64,000 bases of DNA, taken from contig CALXYI010000038.1 in the NCBI GenBank assembly GCA_944392935.1, forward strand, positions 52,096 to 116,095, given 5' to 3'. Origin of the DNA: an uncultured Spirochaetaceae bacterium. Its GTDB lineage: Bacteria > Spirochaetota > Spirochaetia > Sphaerochaetales > Sphaerochaetaceae. A program made the translations under genes and the position numbers. The notes beneath the pieces are model-generated. The model saw only the letters and a program-made list of their open reading frames with translations, was not told the DNA's origin and did not search any database. The first letter of the stretch is position 1; each line of letters begins with the position of its first letter. Positions 43,157-51,710 of this stretch are shown piece by piece.

Positions 43157-43176
43157 CAGGGAAGGAGGAGCAAGCA

Positions 43177-43725
43177 ATGAGAGCAAACATGATAATACAC
43201 TCCATTTCCGGCAATCTCTATCTTATCGCCGAAACCTTCAGGGAGAAGCTGGAGGAACGCGGCTATGATGCAAGGCTGTACAGGGTATCGGACCCGGATC
43301 TGCATCTGGCAGCCAATGAGAAGACAGAGGCGCTTGAGTACTATGAGGAGATAACGGCGCTTCCCGAAGCCGGCCCTGAGAAGCTCGAGAGCGCTGACAT
43401 AATAATACTCGGAACCCCTTCCCGCTATGGCATGCCCACGGCTGAGATGAAGGTATTCCTCGACAGCACCTGGCCCCAGTACCTGAAGAAGAAGCTGAAA
43501 GGGAAGAAGTTCTATGGATTCGCCTCGTCCACAGTGGATGAGATGGATGGCCTCAAGGCAGTCTCATGCCTCTACAACTGGGCGGAGATGATGGAGCTTG
43601 CGAACGTTCCCTATGAGCCATATGTCCACAAGGAGAAGGAGATAATGCCGAACAGGCCTTCAGATCAGATCGATGCGGTCGCGGACAAGCTTGCGGACAT
43701 GATCTCCCTCACAGGCCTGATCTAA
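43177..43725 (+). CDS. flavodoxin-like fold protein (WrbA/NAD(P)H quinone oxidoreductase-like)
   Basis: A 182-aa FMN-binding protein. The FMN phosphate loop occupies IIHSISGNLYLIAE (about 6-19) and the second FMN contact is LGTPSRYGMPTAEMKVFLD (about 79-97), as in WrbA. A strong ribosome binding site (GGAAGGAGGAG) precedes the start. It may be a two-electron quinone reductase for oxidative defence. The typical third WrbA loop is less clear, so the family name rather than WrbA is given. Its 3' end overlaps the ParB-like gene by 4 nt, convergently. Confidence 0.8.
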   Translation: MRANMIIHSISGNLYLIAETFREKLEERGYDARLYRVSDPDLHLAANEKTEALEYYEEITALPEAGPEKLESADIIILGTPSRYGMPTAEMKVFLDSTWPQYLKKKLKGKKFYGFASSTVDEMDGLKAVSCLYNWAEMMELANVPYEPYVHKEKEIMPNRPSDQIDAVADKLADMISLTGLI

Positions 43726-44636
43726 TTCCTGGAGAGCTTCGAAAGATAGTACTGTGCGTAGCGCCCGATCCTGTGGAGGAAGTCACGCCCTTTCTCCTTC
43801 CCTGCCCTGCGCACAGCCTCTGCTGCGCTCATGTTCTTATTCCCCTTGGCCTTGTATTCATCCCACCGCCTGACAAGCCACATGTACATATCGCCTTCGG
43901 TCTGCCCGGGGAATGCCGAAAGGAGATGCTCTGCCCTGATCTCGGCGACTATCGGGGAATAGACGTTATCATACCAGCTCCGAGCTGCCTCTTCGAAGGT
44001 TATCTCATAGTCCTTATCCTGGTTTATGTAGTATTTATGCACAAGGATATGGTTGACCATCTCCGGATAGGAACCAGGGGCCGTGAAGACTATATCACCC
44101 ATCGGAAGGTATGAGGGCTTATACTGCGAGATGAACATATTGCGCTCGTAATCGACGACCTTCTCCTTCAGCTCCTTCATCGATATCCCGGGAGTGAGGG
44201 GTATCTCGCTGTCGAGCTCGACAACCTCGGCATCGATGAACTCAACCCCCATTGTCTTCGCCACCGACACCCTGTGGTTGCCATCCCTGACGAAGTAGTA
44301 TCCCCCGAGGCTGTATACCGATATAGGAGGAAGGATGACATCGTTCATGATCGCGGAATCGATGCTGCACCATCTGTTCCTGAGCTGCTCGCGCTTCGGC
44401 AGGAAGGCGGATGAGAAATCATGATAACGTCCCTCGGAGCCGATGATCCTTGAGACCGGGATCGTGCGCATCCCGAGGTAGGTCTCGGATTTCGGCTTTA
44501 TGATGGAAGTCACCTCATATAATGACATCAGGTCGTTGTTCTTCCACGAAAGAGCAGAGAGAAGCCCCTGGAACTTGGCCTTCCTCTTCGCTCTGGTGAA
44601 ATCATCAAGTGCATTGGAATCAATAGCCATCGTCAT
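43722..44636 (-). CDS. ParB/sulfiredoxin-fold domain protein
   Basis: A 304-aa protein with a ParB N-terminal-like domain near residues 55-145: IPVSRIIGSEGRYHDF then VRDGNHRVSVAKTMG, the Gly-x-His-Arg nucleotide-binding signature of the ParB/Srx fold. The C-terminal half is unassigned, contains several Trp/Tyr-rich helices and ends in a basic tail. It lacks a clear ParB helix-turn-helix, so chromosome partitioning is unlikely; a nucleotide- or DNA-related role is possible. Start 44636 overlaps the phosphoesterase stop by ATGA, so both are translated together. Confidence 0.72.
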   Translation of the reverse strand: MTMAIDSNALDDFTRAKRKAKFQGLLSALSWKNNDLMSLYEVTSIIKPKSETYLGMRTIPVSRIIGSEGRYHDFSSAFLPKREQLRNRWCSIDSAIMNDVILPPISVYSLGGYYFVRDGNHRVSVAKTMGVEFIDAEVVELDSEIPLTPGISMKELKEKVVDYERNMFISQYKPSYLPMGDIVFTAPGSYPEMVNHILVHKYYINQDKDYEITFEEAARSWYDNVYSPIVAEIRAEHLLSAFPGQTEGDMYMWLVRRWDEYKAKGNKNMSAAEAVRRAGKEKGRDFLHRIGRYAQYYLSKLSRN

Positions 44637-45319
44637 TTCCCCAGCTCGTCATCCTCAAGGATGTAGTTCTTGTATATATTGATAACCTTCGTATCGCAGT
44701 ATTCCCTGATGCGCTCGGCATTCCTGTCATCAAGATGGACATGGCCATGAAGAAGGTATCGGGGCCTGTACTTCTCGATGAATGACAGGAAGCATTCGAA
44801 TCCCTTATGGCAGAGATCCTCTCCATCCCCCATTCCACGCGGAGGCGCATGCGTCACGAGTATATCTATGGCGCGGCCGTATCTCTTCCTGTTGTAGATA
44901 AGGCGCGGGATCATCTTCGCGATACGGCGCTGCATCTGGCCCTCGGAATACTGGCTGTCCCCATAGTTGTAGAGCATTGAGCCGCCAAGCCCGCCTATTA
45001 TGAGATCATGCCTCTTGTCATAGAAGCACTTGCCATCGAGGAAGAATCCTCCGAATGCAGGCATCGAATGGTATCCGCCCGTGTTCTCGAATGCATGCGC
45101 CCCTCCTCCATGGCCCTTCATCATCCGCGCGAAATCCTCGAGATTATGGTTGCCATAGACGTAGTAGACATCCTTGCGGAGCATCGTCTGGATGTAGTCG
45201 TAATAGCGGAGGGGAAGATCGCCTGCGGAGATGACGAAATCCACATCCCTGTAGAGATCAGGGGCAATGGATGAATATATCAACGTGTCTGTCGCATCCG
45301 ATATGCAGAGGATCTTCAT
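44633..45319 (-). CDS. calcineurin-like metallophosphoesterase
   Basis: A 228-aa phosphoesterase. The metal-binding motifs are visible in order: CISDATD (a variant of the usual D-x-H; the His is replaced), SAGDLP (about 30), VYGNHN (about 56-61; GNH[DE] motif with Asn last), and LLHGHVH (about 193; GHxH). The first motif lacks the second His of classical members. It heads a two-gene unit with the ParB-fold gene. The start could be ATG 45319 or 45331; neither has a good ribosome binding site. Confidence 0.8.
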   Translation of the reverse strand: MKILCISDATDTLIYSSIAPDLYRDVDFVISAGDLPLRYYDYIQTMLRKDVYYVYGNHNLEDFARMMKGHGGGAHAFENTGGYHSMPAFGGFFLDGKCFYDKRHDLIIGGLGGSMLYNYGDSQYSEGQMQRRIAKMIPRLIYNRKRYGRAIDILVTHAPPRGMGDGEDLCHKGFECFLSFIEKYRPRYLLHGHVHLDDRNAERIREYCDTKVINIYKNYILEDDELGK

Positions 45320-45372
45320 AGCCAGCATCAATTATTGCGGAGAGAAAAGGTTTTGTGAAGGAGGATATTCCC

Positions 45373-45402
45373 TTGACTTTTTACCCCGGGGGGGGGTAGG
45401 TT
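45373..45402 (+). promoter_or_regulatory. promoter with poly-G spacer before beta-helix lipoprotein gene
   Basis: TTGACT (45373-45378), an 18-nt spacer that contains C4 then G9 (45388-45396), and TAGGTT (45397-45402). Slippage in the G tract would change the spacer length from 18 to 17 or 19 nt and so change promoter strength. A short GGGA/TCCC hairpin follows near 45410. Confidence 0.55.
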
Positions 45403-45435
45403 TGTCCAAGGGAATCTCCCTGAAGAAGGAACATC

Positions 45436-46980
45436 ATGAAGAAAGCAGCTTTCGTTACTCTCCTTAGTGCAGTTCTGATGCTTTTCGTTTCGTGTGATTC
45501 AAGTATCCTATATACTCTTACATTCAACCCGGGAAATGGTGAACCAGCAATAGTGCTGAACTCCAGCTCCTTCATTCTGCCGGAGGAATCCCCTGTTTCA
45601 GTGGGATATGATTTCACCGGATGGATTGATGAGAACGGACAGCCCTTGGATGAATCGATGATAGGAAAGACCATACACCGGAATCATTCATTCACAGCGA
45701 CATACAGACTATCGGAATCAACGGCTGTCATTACAGCTGCGAATCCTGAATCCAGCTCCATTTCAGCTGCAATCGCCAATAAGGATATAGAAGTGATCCT
45801 CCTGGAAAGCGGGGAATACACAGAGGATCTGAAAATCCCGGCAAATAGGACAATCACCATAAAGGGCCAGATGACAGCTGCCCAGTATGCCAGTGCAGGC
45901 AATATGCTTCAGAAGACTCAGGCAGGGAGCCCGGAACCATCAAGACCAGTACGGATATCAGGAACGATAACAATCGGAGATAATGCCGATGCAACGCTTG
46001 ATGGTATCCTTATATCAAGCCAGGATCCCAGCAGCAGCCTGATTGCCTCCTCCTCTTCCAATCTGAACCTGGCAATCAGGGATTCCGTACTGATAGCGCC
46101 AGGGAAAGGCAGGGCGATAGACATCAGGATGAGTGATCCTGTATCAGGATCCGGCACCACAGCCCTAACAATAGAGGATACATTGATAGAGATAACCGGG
46201 AATATAGGGAAGAGGGAAATCAACGGCGTTTATGTGGATGGAGATCCATCGGAAAGCAAAGATAGATCCGAGCTTCCTTCCCTGCAGATATCCGTGAGCA
46301 ATTCCAGGATAATCGATACAAGCTCTGAGAGCAGCTATATCTATCCTTTCGGGATAAGGAATTTCAGGGAGATCCATGTTTCCATCTCAGCATCGGAGAT
46401 CAGCACGCAGAATAATCACTATGCTGTCTGGATCGAGGATGCCGGCAATGATGCGGAACAGAGCACTATAGATATCAGTGAATCAACATTAGCTGGATAT
46501 TCCGCATTCTATGCATATTCCACAATCAATCTGAGAACCACCATCAATAACTCGACCATTGCCGGACACAATTTCAACGACGGCAAATCCAGCGGTTTCT
46601 TCACCATAAGCCTGCAGGAGCCGAAATCAACCATAGTCTCAGTGAATGGCTCCACCATCTCCTTCAACAAGTACGGAACATCCGAACAGGGGATTGCGGA
46701 ACTGGCATGGCTTATTGATGAATCATATAAAGGCAGCTCAATAGAATTCAATAACTGCATCACGGAATTCAACAACAAGCCTGCAGAAGGAAGTTCCCGC
46801 CGCCTATATTGCCTTGAGAATGGCATTGTCAATGGCGAGGACACCACTGGCAACACAATAAGATTCGACAGCCTGACGCTTGATTCGCTATTAGGGAATG
46901 AGTACAGATTGGCCGATGGGAACATAGAAGGATATGCGAATAACATATTCAGTACAGAAGTCGTCATTACCGCAAAGTGA
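45436..46980 (+). CDS. surface lipoprotein with InlB-type repeat and right-handed beta-helix
   Basis: A 514-aa protein. The signal peptide ends in the lipobox LMLFVSC (Cys about 20). Residues about 28-90 resemble a bacterial InlB B-repeat (FTGWIDENGQPL, then FTATYRL), and the remainder consists of short repeated strands rich in Ser, Thr, Ile and Asn (for example ATLDGILISS, TALTIEDTLIEI, STIDISESTLAG), which is the pattern of a pectate-lyase-like beta-helix. No catalytic motif is evident. Codon use is more AT-rich than the neighbours. It may be an exposed adhesin or glycan-binding protein, and its promoter is potentially phase-variable. Confidence 0.78.
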   Translation: MKKAAFVTLLSAVLMLFVSCDSSILYTLTFNPGNGEPAIVLNSSSFILPEESPVSVGYDFTGWIDENGQPLDESMIGKTIHRNHSFTATYRLSESTAVITAANPESSSISAAIANKDIEVILLESGEYTEDLKIPANRTITIKGQMTAAQYASAGNMLQKTQAGSPEPSRPVRISGTITIGDNADATLDGILISSQDPSSSLIASSSSNLNLAIRDSVLIAPGKGRAIDIRMSDPVSGSGTTALTIEDTLIEITGNIGKREINGVYVDGDPSESKDRSELPSLQISVSNSRIIDTSSESSYIYPFGIRNFREIHVSISASEISTQNNHYAVWIEDAGNDAEQSTIDISESTLAGYSAFYAYSTINLRTTINNSTIAGHNFNDGKSSGFFTISLQEPKSTIVSVNGSTISFNKYGTSEQGIAELAWLIDESYKGSSIEFNNCITEFNNKPAEGSSRRLYCLENGIVNGEDTTGNTIRFDSLTLDSLLGNEYRLADGNIEGYANNIFSTEVVITAK

Positions 46981-47112
46981 AATATGCGGACAATTGCAAT
47001 GCCGGTTCTGCAGTTCCAGATCCTTGACGAATGCTGAACCAGAGGCACCTTTTATTTACGATGCCCCCTTTCGGAAGCTTGAGAACAGCCTCTTCCAGGA
47101 GTGGCAGAACTG

Positions 47113-47949
47113 TCAGAGCTTATCCTCAGGCCATGTACGGATGATCTCGCGCACAAGGGCGGTGAATGATGCCTTCACCCTCTCTCCTGTCTCAAGAACC
47201 TCCTCGTGGTTCAGCGGCCTGTCGAGGATTCCGGCAGCCATGTTCGTCAGGCAGCTTATGCCGAGGGTATGCATCCTCATGTGGGATGCCGCTATCGCCT
47301 CGGGGACCGTGGACATGCCTACGGCATCAGCTCCTGCGATACGTGCGAAGCGCACTTCGGCAGGTGTTTCGAATCCAGGGCCGGTGAAGAGCATGTACAC
47401 TCCCCTTCGCACTGCGATGCCTTTCGTTTCAGCAGCCTTCTCCGCTGCTGCCAGAAGCTCCTTGTCATATGCCGAGGACATATCGAAGAACCTATCTCCG
47501 AGCCCGTCTGGGTTCTGCCCTCTCAGAGGGCTGTCGGCGATGAGCTTTATATGATCTGAAATCAGCATGAGATCCCCCGGATGCCATGCGGTGTTGACGC
47601 ATCCTGCCGCATTGGTGAGGAAAAGGGACCTTATTCCGAGGAGATGCATGGTGCGGATCGGATATACTACCTCCTCCATCGAATAACCCTCGTAATAATG
47701 GAAGCGCCCCTGCATGCACATCACGCATTTCCCCTCAAGGTATCCTGTCACAAGACGCCCTTTGTGGCCGGGGACCGTGGATACAGGGAAATTAGGTATG
47801 TCGCGGTAATCCATCGCCACCGCATCCTCTATGCTCTCAGCAAGATCGCCGAGTCCTGAACCCAGCACGATCGCGATCTGCGGCTTGAGGCTGCCCAGCC
47901 TTCCGGCAATGCATCCTGCCGATTCCCCAAGCTTATCCATCAGTTCCAT
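47113..47949 (-). CDS. punA: purine nucleoside phosphorylase (trimeric, PunA type)
   Basis: A 278-aa enzyme that splits purine nucleosides with phosphate into base and ribose 1-phosphate. Landmarks: IVLGSGLGDL (about 27-36, phosphate site Ser), VPGHKGRLVTG (about 59-69), MQGRFHYYEGYS (about 78-89), FLTNAAGCVN (about 110-119), GPGFETPAEVRF (about 190-201; the purine-site Glu), GMSTVPEAIAA and LTNMAAGI (Asn near 236, typical for 6-oxopurines). It is the last gene of the pnr transporter operon, 9 nt after the permease. Confidence 0.93.
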   Translation of the reverse strand: MELMDKLGESAGCIAGRLGSLKPQIAIVLGSGLGDLAESIEDAVAMDYRDIPNFPVSTVPGHKGRLVTGYLEGKCVMCMQGRFHYYEGYSMEEVVYPIRTMHLLGIRSLFLTNAAGCVNTAWHPGDLMLISDHIKLIADSPLRGQNPDGLGDRFFDMSSAYDKELLAAAEKAAETKGIAVRRGVYMLFTGPGFETPAEVRFARIAGADAVGMSTVPEAIAASHMRMHTLGISCLTNMAAGILDRPLNHEEVLETGERVKASFTALVREIIRTWPEDKL

Positions 47950-47958
47950 ATGCCCTCC

Positions 47959-48915
47959 TCAGAAAGGCTCTCCTGAAGCAAGAGGAGCTGCGCTCTTCCT
48001 GCTGGAGAAGATCAGCGCGATGAGTGTCGCCACGTAAGGGAACATCCCCAGGTATCCTGTCGGGATATCCTGGAAGACGGGGAATACCTTCCCCATGTTC
48101 GCAATCGTCATGCAGAGCCCGAAGAAGAATGTCGAGCCCAGTATCCCCAGAGGCTTCCATTGACCGAAGATAAGAGCTGCGATCGCAAGGAAGCCGAGGC
48201 CATTGATGCCGCTTCCGGCATTGTACTCGCCAGCGTATGTCACGAGTATGCAGGCCCCTCCTATGCCGGAGAGCAGGCCGGATGCCATGACCCCGATATA
48301 GCGCATCCTGTGCACATTCACGCCAGCTGAGGCCACTGCCGACGGATGCTCTCCGCAGGCTCTGAGCCGGAGGCCGAATGATGTCCTGTAGAGAAGGAAC
48401 CATGATGCACCCCAGAGAAGGAGGCATATCCAGGTAGTCCAGTATGCGGAAGTGAAGAAGAGAGGGCCTATGACCGGTATCTTCGAAAGAACAGGGATAT
48501 CCTGCCTGATCACTCCGCGCACGATCGTTATGTTGCCGCTTCCGGTTATGGTCTGGGCAAGGAAGAGGGTCACGGCGGTGGATAGCATATTTATCGCTGT
48601 TCCCGATATCACCTGGTTCGCCTTGAGGTTTATCGCGGCGAAGGCATGCAGCAGAGAGAGGATGGTGGAAGCTGCCATCGCGACGATGATCCCGATGATT
48701 ATGGCAAGGAGGAAGCTGAATCCGGGAATCGCCTGCAGCTTCACTATCGTGGCAGCCGCTGAGAACACACCGAAGAGCATGAGGCCCTCGATGCAGAGAT
48801 TGGTCACGCCCGAACGTTCCGAATACAGCCCTCCAAGGGCTCCCATAAGTATCGGGATGGTATATGCGATTGCCGATGGGACTATGCTTGTTATGATGCT
48901 CCAGATACCCATCAC
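47959..48915 (-). CDS. pnrE: nucleoside ABC transporter permease (PnrE/YufQ-type)
   Basis: A 318-aa inner-membrane permease of the branched-chain/BMP-associated class with eight or more hydrophobic segments. The motif YSERSGVTNLCIEGLMLFGVFSA (about 30-52) is diagnostic of the second permease in nucleoside ABC systems. It overlaps the upstream permease by 4 nt. The gene name follows the Treponema pallidum pnrABCDE locus by analogy of order and type. Confidence 0.88.
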   Translation of the reverse strand: MMGIWSIITSIVPSAIAYTIPILMGALGGLYSERSGVTNLCIEGLMLFGVFSAAATIVKLQAIPGFSFLLAIIIGIIVAMAASTILSLLHAFAAINLKANQVISGTAINMLSTAVTLFLAQTITGSGNITIVRGVIRQDIPVLSKIPVIGPLFFTSAYWTTWICLLLWGASWFLLYRTSFGLRLRACGEHPSAVASAGVNVHRMRYIGVMASGLLSGIGGACILVTYAGEYNAGSGINGLGFLAIAALIFGQWKPLGILGSTFFFGLCMTIANMGKVFPVFQDIPTGYLGMFPYVATLIALIFSSRKSAAPLASGEPF

Positions 48916-50129
48916 TCTGCCTCCTTTCCCTTCTGGAGGGCCCTGCCCTTCTTCGCATACTCCCTGAACTCAGCCTTCGTCAGCGACTCGAACGGGATGT
49001 CCTTCCCCTCAGCCGCGATTGCGGCTCTGGCACATTCCTCCTTCCCTGCGAAGGAGGAGCGGAATATCCTGTTCCAGAAGGATGCGAGTATCACATTGGT
49101 GGCCGTGAAGTAGATTATCGTCGCTATGATGGTATCGGCGATCTCGGTAGGGATCCCCGTAGCCGCAAGCGAGCCTCTTCCCATCTTCAGGATTCCGAAG
49201 AATATCGCGGAGAAGAATATGCCTGCAGGGGAGCAGTTGCCCAGAAGCGCCACGGCAATGCCGTCGAATCCCTCGTTCGGCATCTTCCCCATCTCCATGA
49301 TATTCGAGTAGCCGCAGTAGTACGTAAGCCCTGCCAGGCCTGCCAGCGCACCGGCTATCGCCATGGAGACCATTATCGAGCGCTCCACCTTTATGCCGGC
49401 ATACTCTGCGCAGAACCGGTTGGCACCTACAGCCTTCAGATTGAAGCCAAGTGTCGTCTTCCGCAGTATGAACGAGATGATGAAGCACATAGCTATGGCG
49501 AAGAGGAATCCATAGTTGAGGGTTGAGAAGCCCGTGAGCGATGTAAGCCAGTCCGCACGGAGAGTATGGACAGCCTCTATCGGCTTTGATTTCACGGATA
49601 TCGTGGGATCGACGATGAAGCGCGGGATGAAATCATAGACCATCCAGTACGCGATCCAGTTGAGCATGATCGTGGAAACGACCTCGTGGACATTGAACTT
49701 CGCCTTCAGGAAGCCGGAGATGAGTCCCCAGAGGGCTCCCGCAGCCATCGCAGAGAGCGTCACGAGCGGGATATAGAGGATACGGGGCATGGCCATTGGG
49801 AGGTAGAATGCAAGAATCGATCCTGTTATGCCTCCTATCAGCATCTGCCCTGACGCCCCTATATTGAAGAGACCCGTCCGGAATGCGAACGCCACCGAAA
49901 GCCCTATCAGGATGAGCTGCGTGGACATTCCGAGCGTGTTGCCGATACGCCGGGTGTTCGACAGGGCACCGAAGAGGATCCTCTCGAAACCCGTGAAGGG
50001 ATTCTTCCCTATGCAGAGGATGAAGATGCAGCCCGCGGCTATCCCGAGGAAGACAGCGGACAGCGAGACGATCAGAGGCGAAGCCTTCCTTGCCTCAAGA
50101 GGCCTGGGCACAGCGTTTCCCTTTGTCAT
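48912..50129 (-). CDS. pnrD: nucleoside ABC transporter permease (PnrD/YufP-type)
   Basis: A 405-aa inner-membrane permease. The core contains SNTRRIGNTLGMSTQLILIGLSVAFAFRTGLFNIGASGQM as separate landmarks near 55-95 (FNIGASGQ is diagnostic of the family). An extra C-terminal segment (about 355-405) is charged and cytoplasmic. It overlaps both neighbours by 4 nt, so the transporter subunits are translationally coupled. Confidence 0.88.
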   Translation of the reverse strand: MTKGNAVPRPLEARKASPLIVSLSAVFLGIAAGCIFILCIGKNPFTGFERILFGALSNTRRIGNTLGMSTQLILIGLSVAFAFRTGLFNIGASGQMLIGGITGSILAFYLPMAMPRILYIPLVTLSAMAAGALWGLISGFLKAKFNVHEVVSTIMLNWIAYWMVYDFIPRFIVDPTISVKSKPIEAVHTLRADWLTSLTGFSTLNYGFLFAIAMCFIISFILRKTTLGFNLKAVGANRFCAEYAGIKVERSIMVSMAIAGALAGLAGLTYYCGYSNIMEMGKMPNEGFDGIAVALLGNCSPAGIFFSAIFFGILKMGRGSLAATGIPTEIADTIIATIIYFTATNVILASFWNRIFRSSFAGKEECARAAIAAEGKDIPFESLTKAEFREYAKKGRALQKGKEAE

Positions 50130-51643
50130 ACGGCATCCCCCCTTCTGATTCCGGCCATCATCAGGCCTACGGCATGCTCATCGGTATCCGAGGTATCGAC
50201 GATATCCATGAGCTCGCCTCCGGATATCACGGCGATCCTGTCGGACAGATTGAAGATCTCATCGAGCTCGAATGAGACAAGGAGGATCGCCTTTCCCCTG
50301 TCCCGCTCATCGACAAGCTGCCTGTGGATGAATTCTATCGCACCGACATCCAGCCCGCGCGTAGGCTGGACAGCGATCAGGAGATCGGGATCGGCGGTTA
50401 TCTCACGTCCGATGATCGCCTTCTGCTGGTTGCCTCCCGAGAGCTTGCCGGCAAGGGAATCTATGCCTTCGCCTGAGCGCACATCGAACTTCTCCGCGAT
50501 TCCCTCCGCATACTTCCTTATCTCGGGATAGTCGAGAAGCCCGTGGGAGGAGAAAGGCTCCTTCGTGAACGCCTTGATCACCATGTTGGATGCCAGGGAT
50601 CCGGAAAGGATAAGGCCCCTCTTCTGCCTGTCCTCCGGTATATGCCCGAGCCCCATATCATTGCGCTCCGCTATGGAAAGCTCCGTTATATCCTTCCCGC
50701 GGAACCTTATCGTACCTGATTCAGCCCTCCGCAGCCCGGTGATCGCCTCTACGAGCTCTGTCTGGCCATTGCCGTCTACGCCGGCCAGCCCGATGATCTC
50801 CCCGGAGCGTATCGTGAGGGAGAAATGCTTCACTCCCAGGACCTTCCTGCTGCTCATCACCGAGAGATCCTCGATCTCAAGCACGGGAGAGCCGGGAACG
50901 GAAGGCTTCTTGTCGACGCGGAACGAGACCGGGCGGCCGACCATCGCCGCTGCCATCTCCTCTGCGCTGGTGGAGGCGACATCGACGGTGCCTATCAGGC
51001 GCCCGCGCCTGATTATCGTGCACTTCGATGCCACGGCCTTTATCTCATCAAGCTTATGCGTGATGAGGATTATCGACTTGCCCTCAGCCGCAAGATTCCG
51101 CATGATGCCCATCAGCTCATCGATCTCCTGCGGCGTCAGCACGGCTGTAGGCTCATCGAATATGAGGATATCCGCATCGCGGTAGAGCATCTTGAGGATC
51201 TCCACCCTCTGCTGCATTCCGACGGTTATATCCTCGATCACCATATCCGGCTCGATCGAGAGCCCATAGCGCTCCGAGATCTCCTTTATCTTCCGGGAGG
51301 CCTTCCTTATGTCATATACGAAGCCTCCCTCCTTGCCCATGATGATGTTCTCGGCAACCGTGAAGTTATGGACAAGCTGGAAATGCTGATGCACCATCCC
51401 GATTCCGAGATCGTAGGCGTCATTGGGATTCCTTATATGGGCCTCACGGCCACGGACCCTGATGATTCCCCTATCCGCATGGTACAGCCCGAAAAGGATG
51501 CTCATCAGCGTCGACTTGCCGGCTCCGTTCTCGCCGAGGATCGCATGGATCTCTCCTTCCTCGACCTGCAGCGTAATATCGTCGTTTGCCACGATCCCGG
51601 GGAATTCCTTCCGGATCCCAAGCATTTCAATAACGTAACTCAA
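50126..51643 (-). CDS. pnrC: nucleoside ABC transporter ATP-binding protein (double ATPase, PnrC/YufO-type)
   Basis: A 505-aa protein with two fused ATPase domains. Domain 1 has Walker A LGENGAGKSTLM (about 35-46), signature ITVGMQQRVEI and Walker B ILIFDEPTAVL (about 160). Domain 2 (about 255-490) has the degenerate Walker A GVDGNGQTELVE and signature LSGGNQQKAIIGRE, normal for this class. It follows pnrA after a GC hairpin that may lower its expression relative to the binding protein. Confidence 0.92.
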   Translation of the reverse strand: MSYVIEMLGIRKEFPGIVANDDITLQVEEGEIHAILGENGAGKSTLMSILFGLYHADRGIIRVRGREAHIRNPNDAYDLGIGMVHQHFQLVHNFTVAENIIMGKEGGFVYDIRKASRKIKEISERYGLSIEPDMVIEDITVGMQQRVEILKMLYRDADILIFDEPTAVLTPQEIDELMGIMRNLAAEGKSIILITHKLDEIKAVASKCTIIRRGRLIGTVDVASTSAEEMAAAMVGRPVSFRVDKKPSVPGSPVLEIEDLSVMSSRKVLGVKHFSLTIRSGEIIGLAGVDGNGQTELVEAITGLRRAESGTIRFRGKDITELSIAERNDMGLGHIPEDRQKRGLILSGSLASNMVIKAFTKEPFSSHGLLDYPEIRKYAEGIAEKFDVRSGEGIDSLAGKLSGGNQQKAIIGREITADPDLLIAVQPTRGLDVGAIEFIHRQLVDERDRGKAILLVSFELDEIFNLSDRIAVISGGELMDIVDTSDTDEHAVGLMMAGIRRGDAV

Positions 51644-51670
51644 AGGCGTCTCCCGCTTGCGCTATATTAA

Positions 51671-51693
51671 GGCCGCCTCTGCGGCGGCCCTTG
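51671..51693 (-). terminator. partial terminator between pnrA and pnrC
   Basis: A perfect 7-bp stem GGCCGCC/GGCGGCC (51671-51677 and 51683-51689) with a 5-nt loop, followed on the minus strand by TTAATAT, a weak T-run. Such hairpins often let the binding-protein mRNA accumulate above the transporter mRNA. Confidence 0.6.
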
Positions 51694-51710
51694 CTCTCCT
51701 TTCCCGGCAA

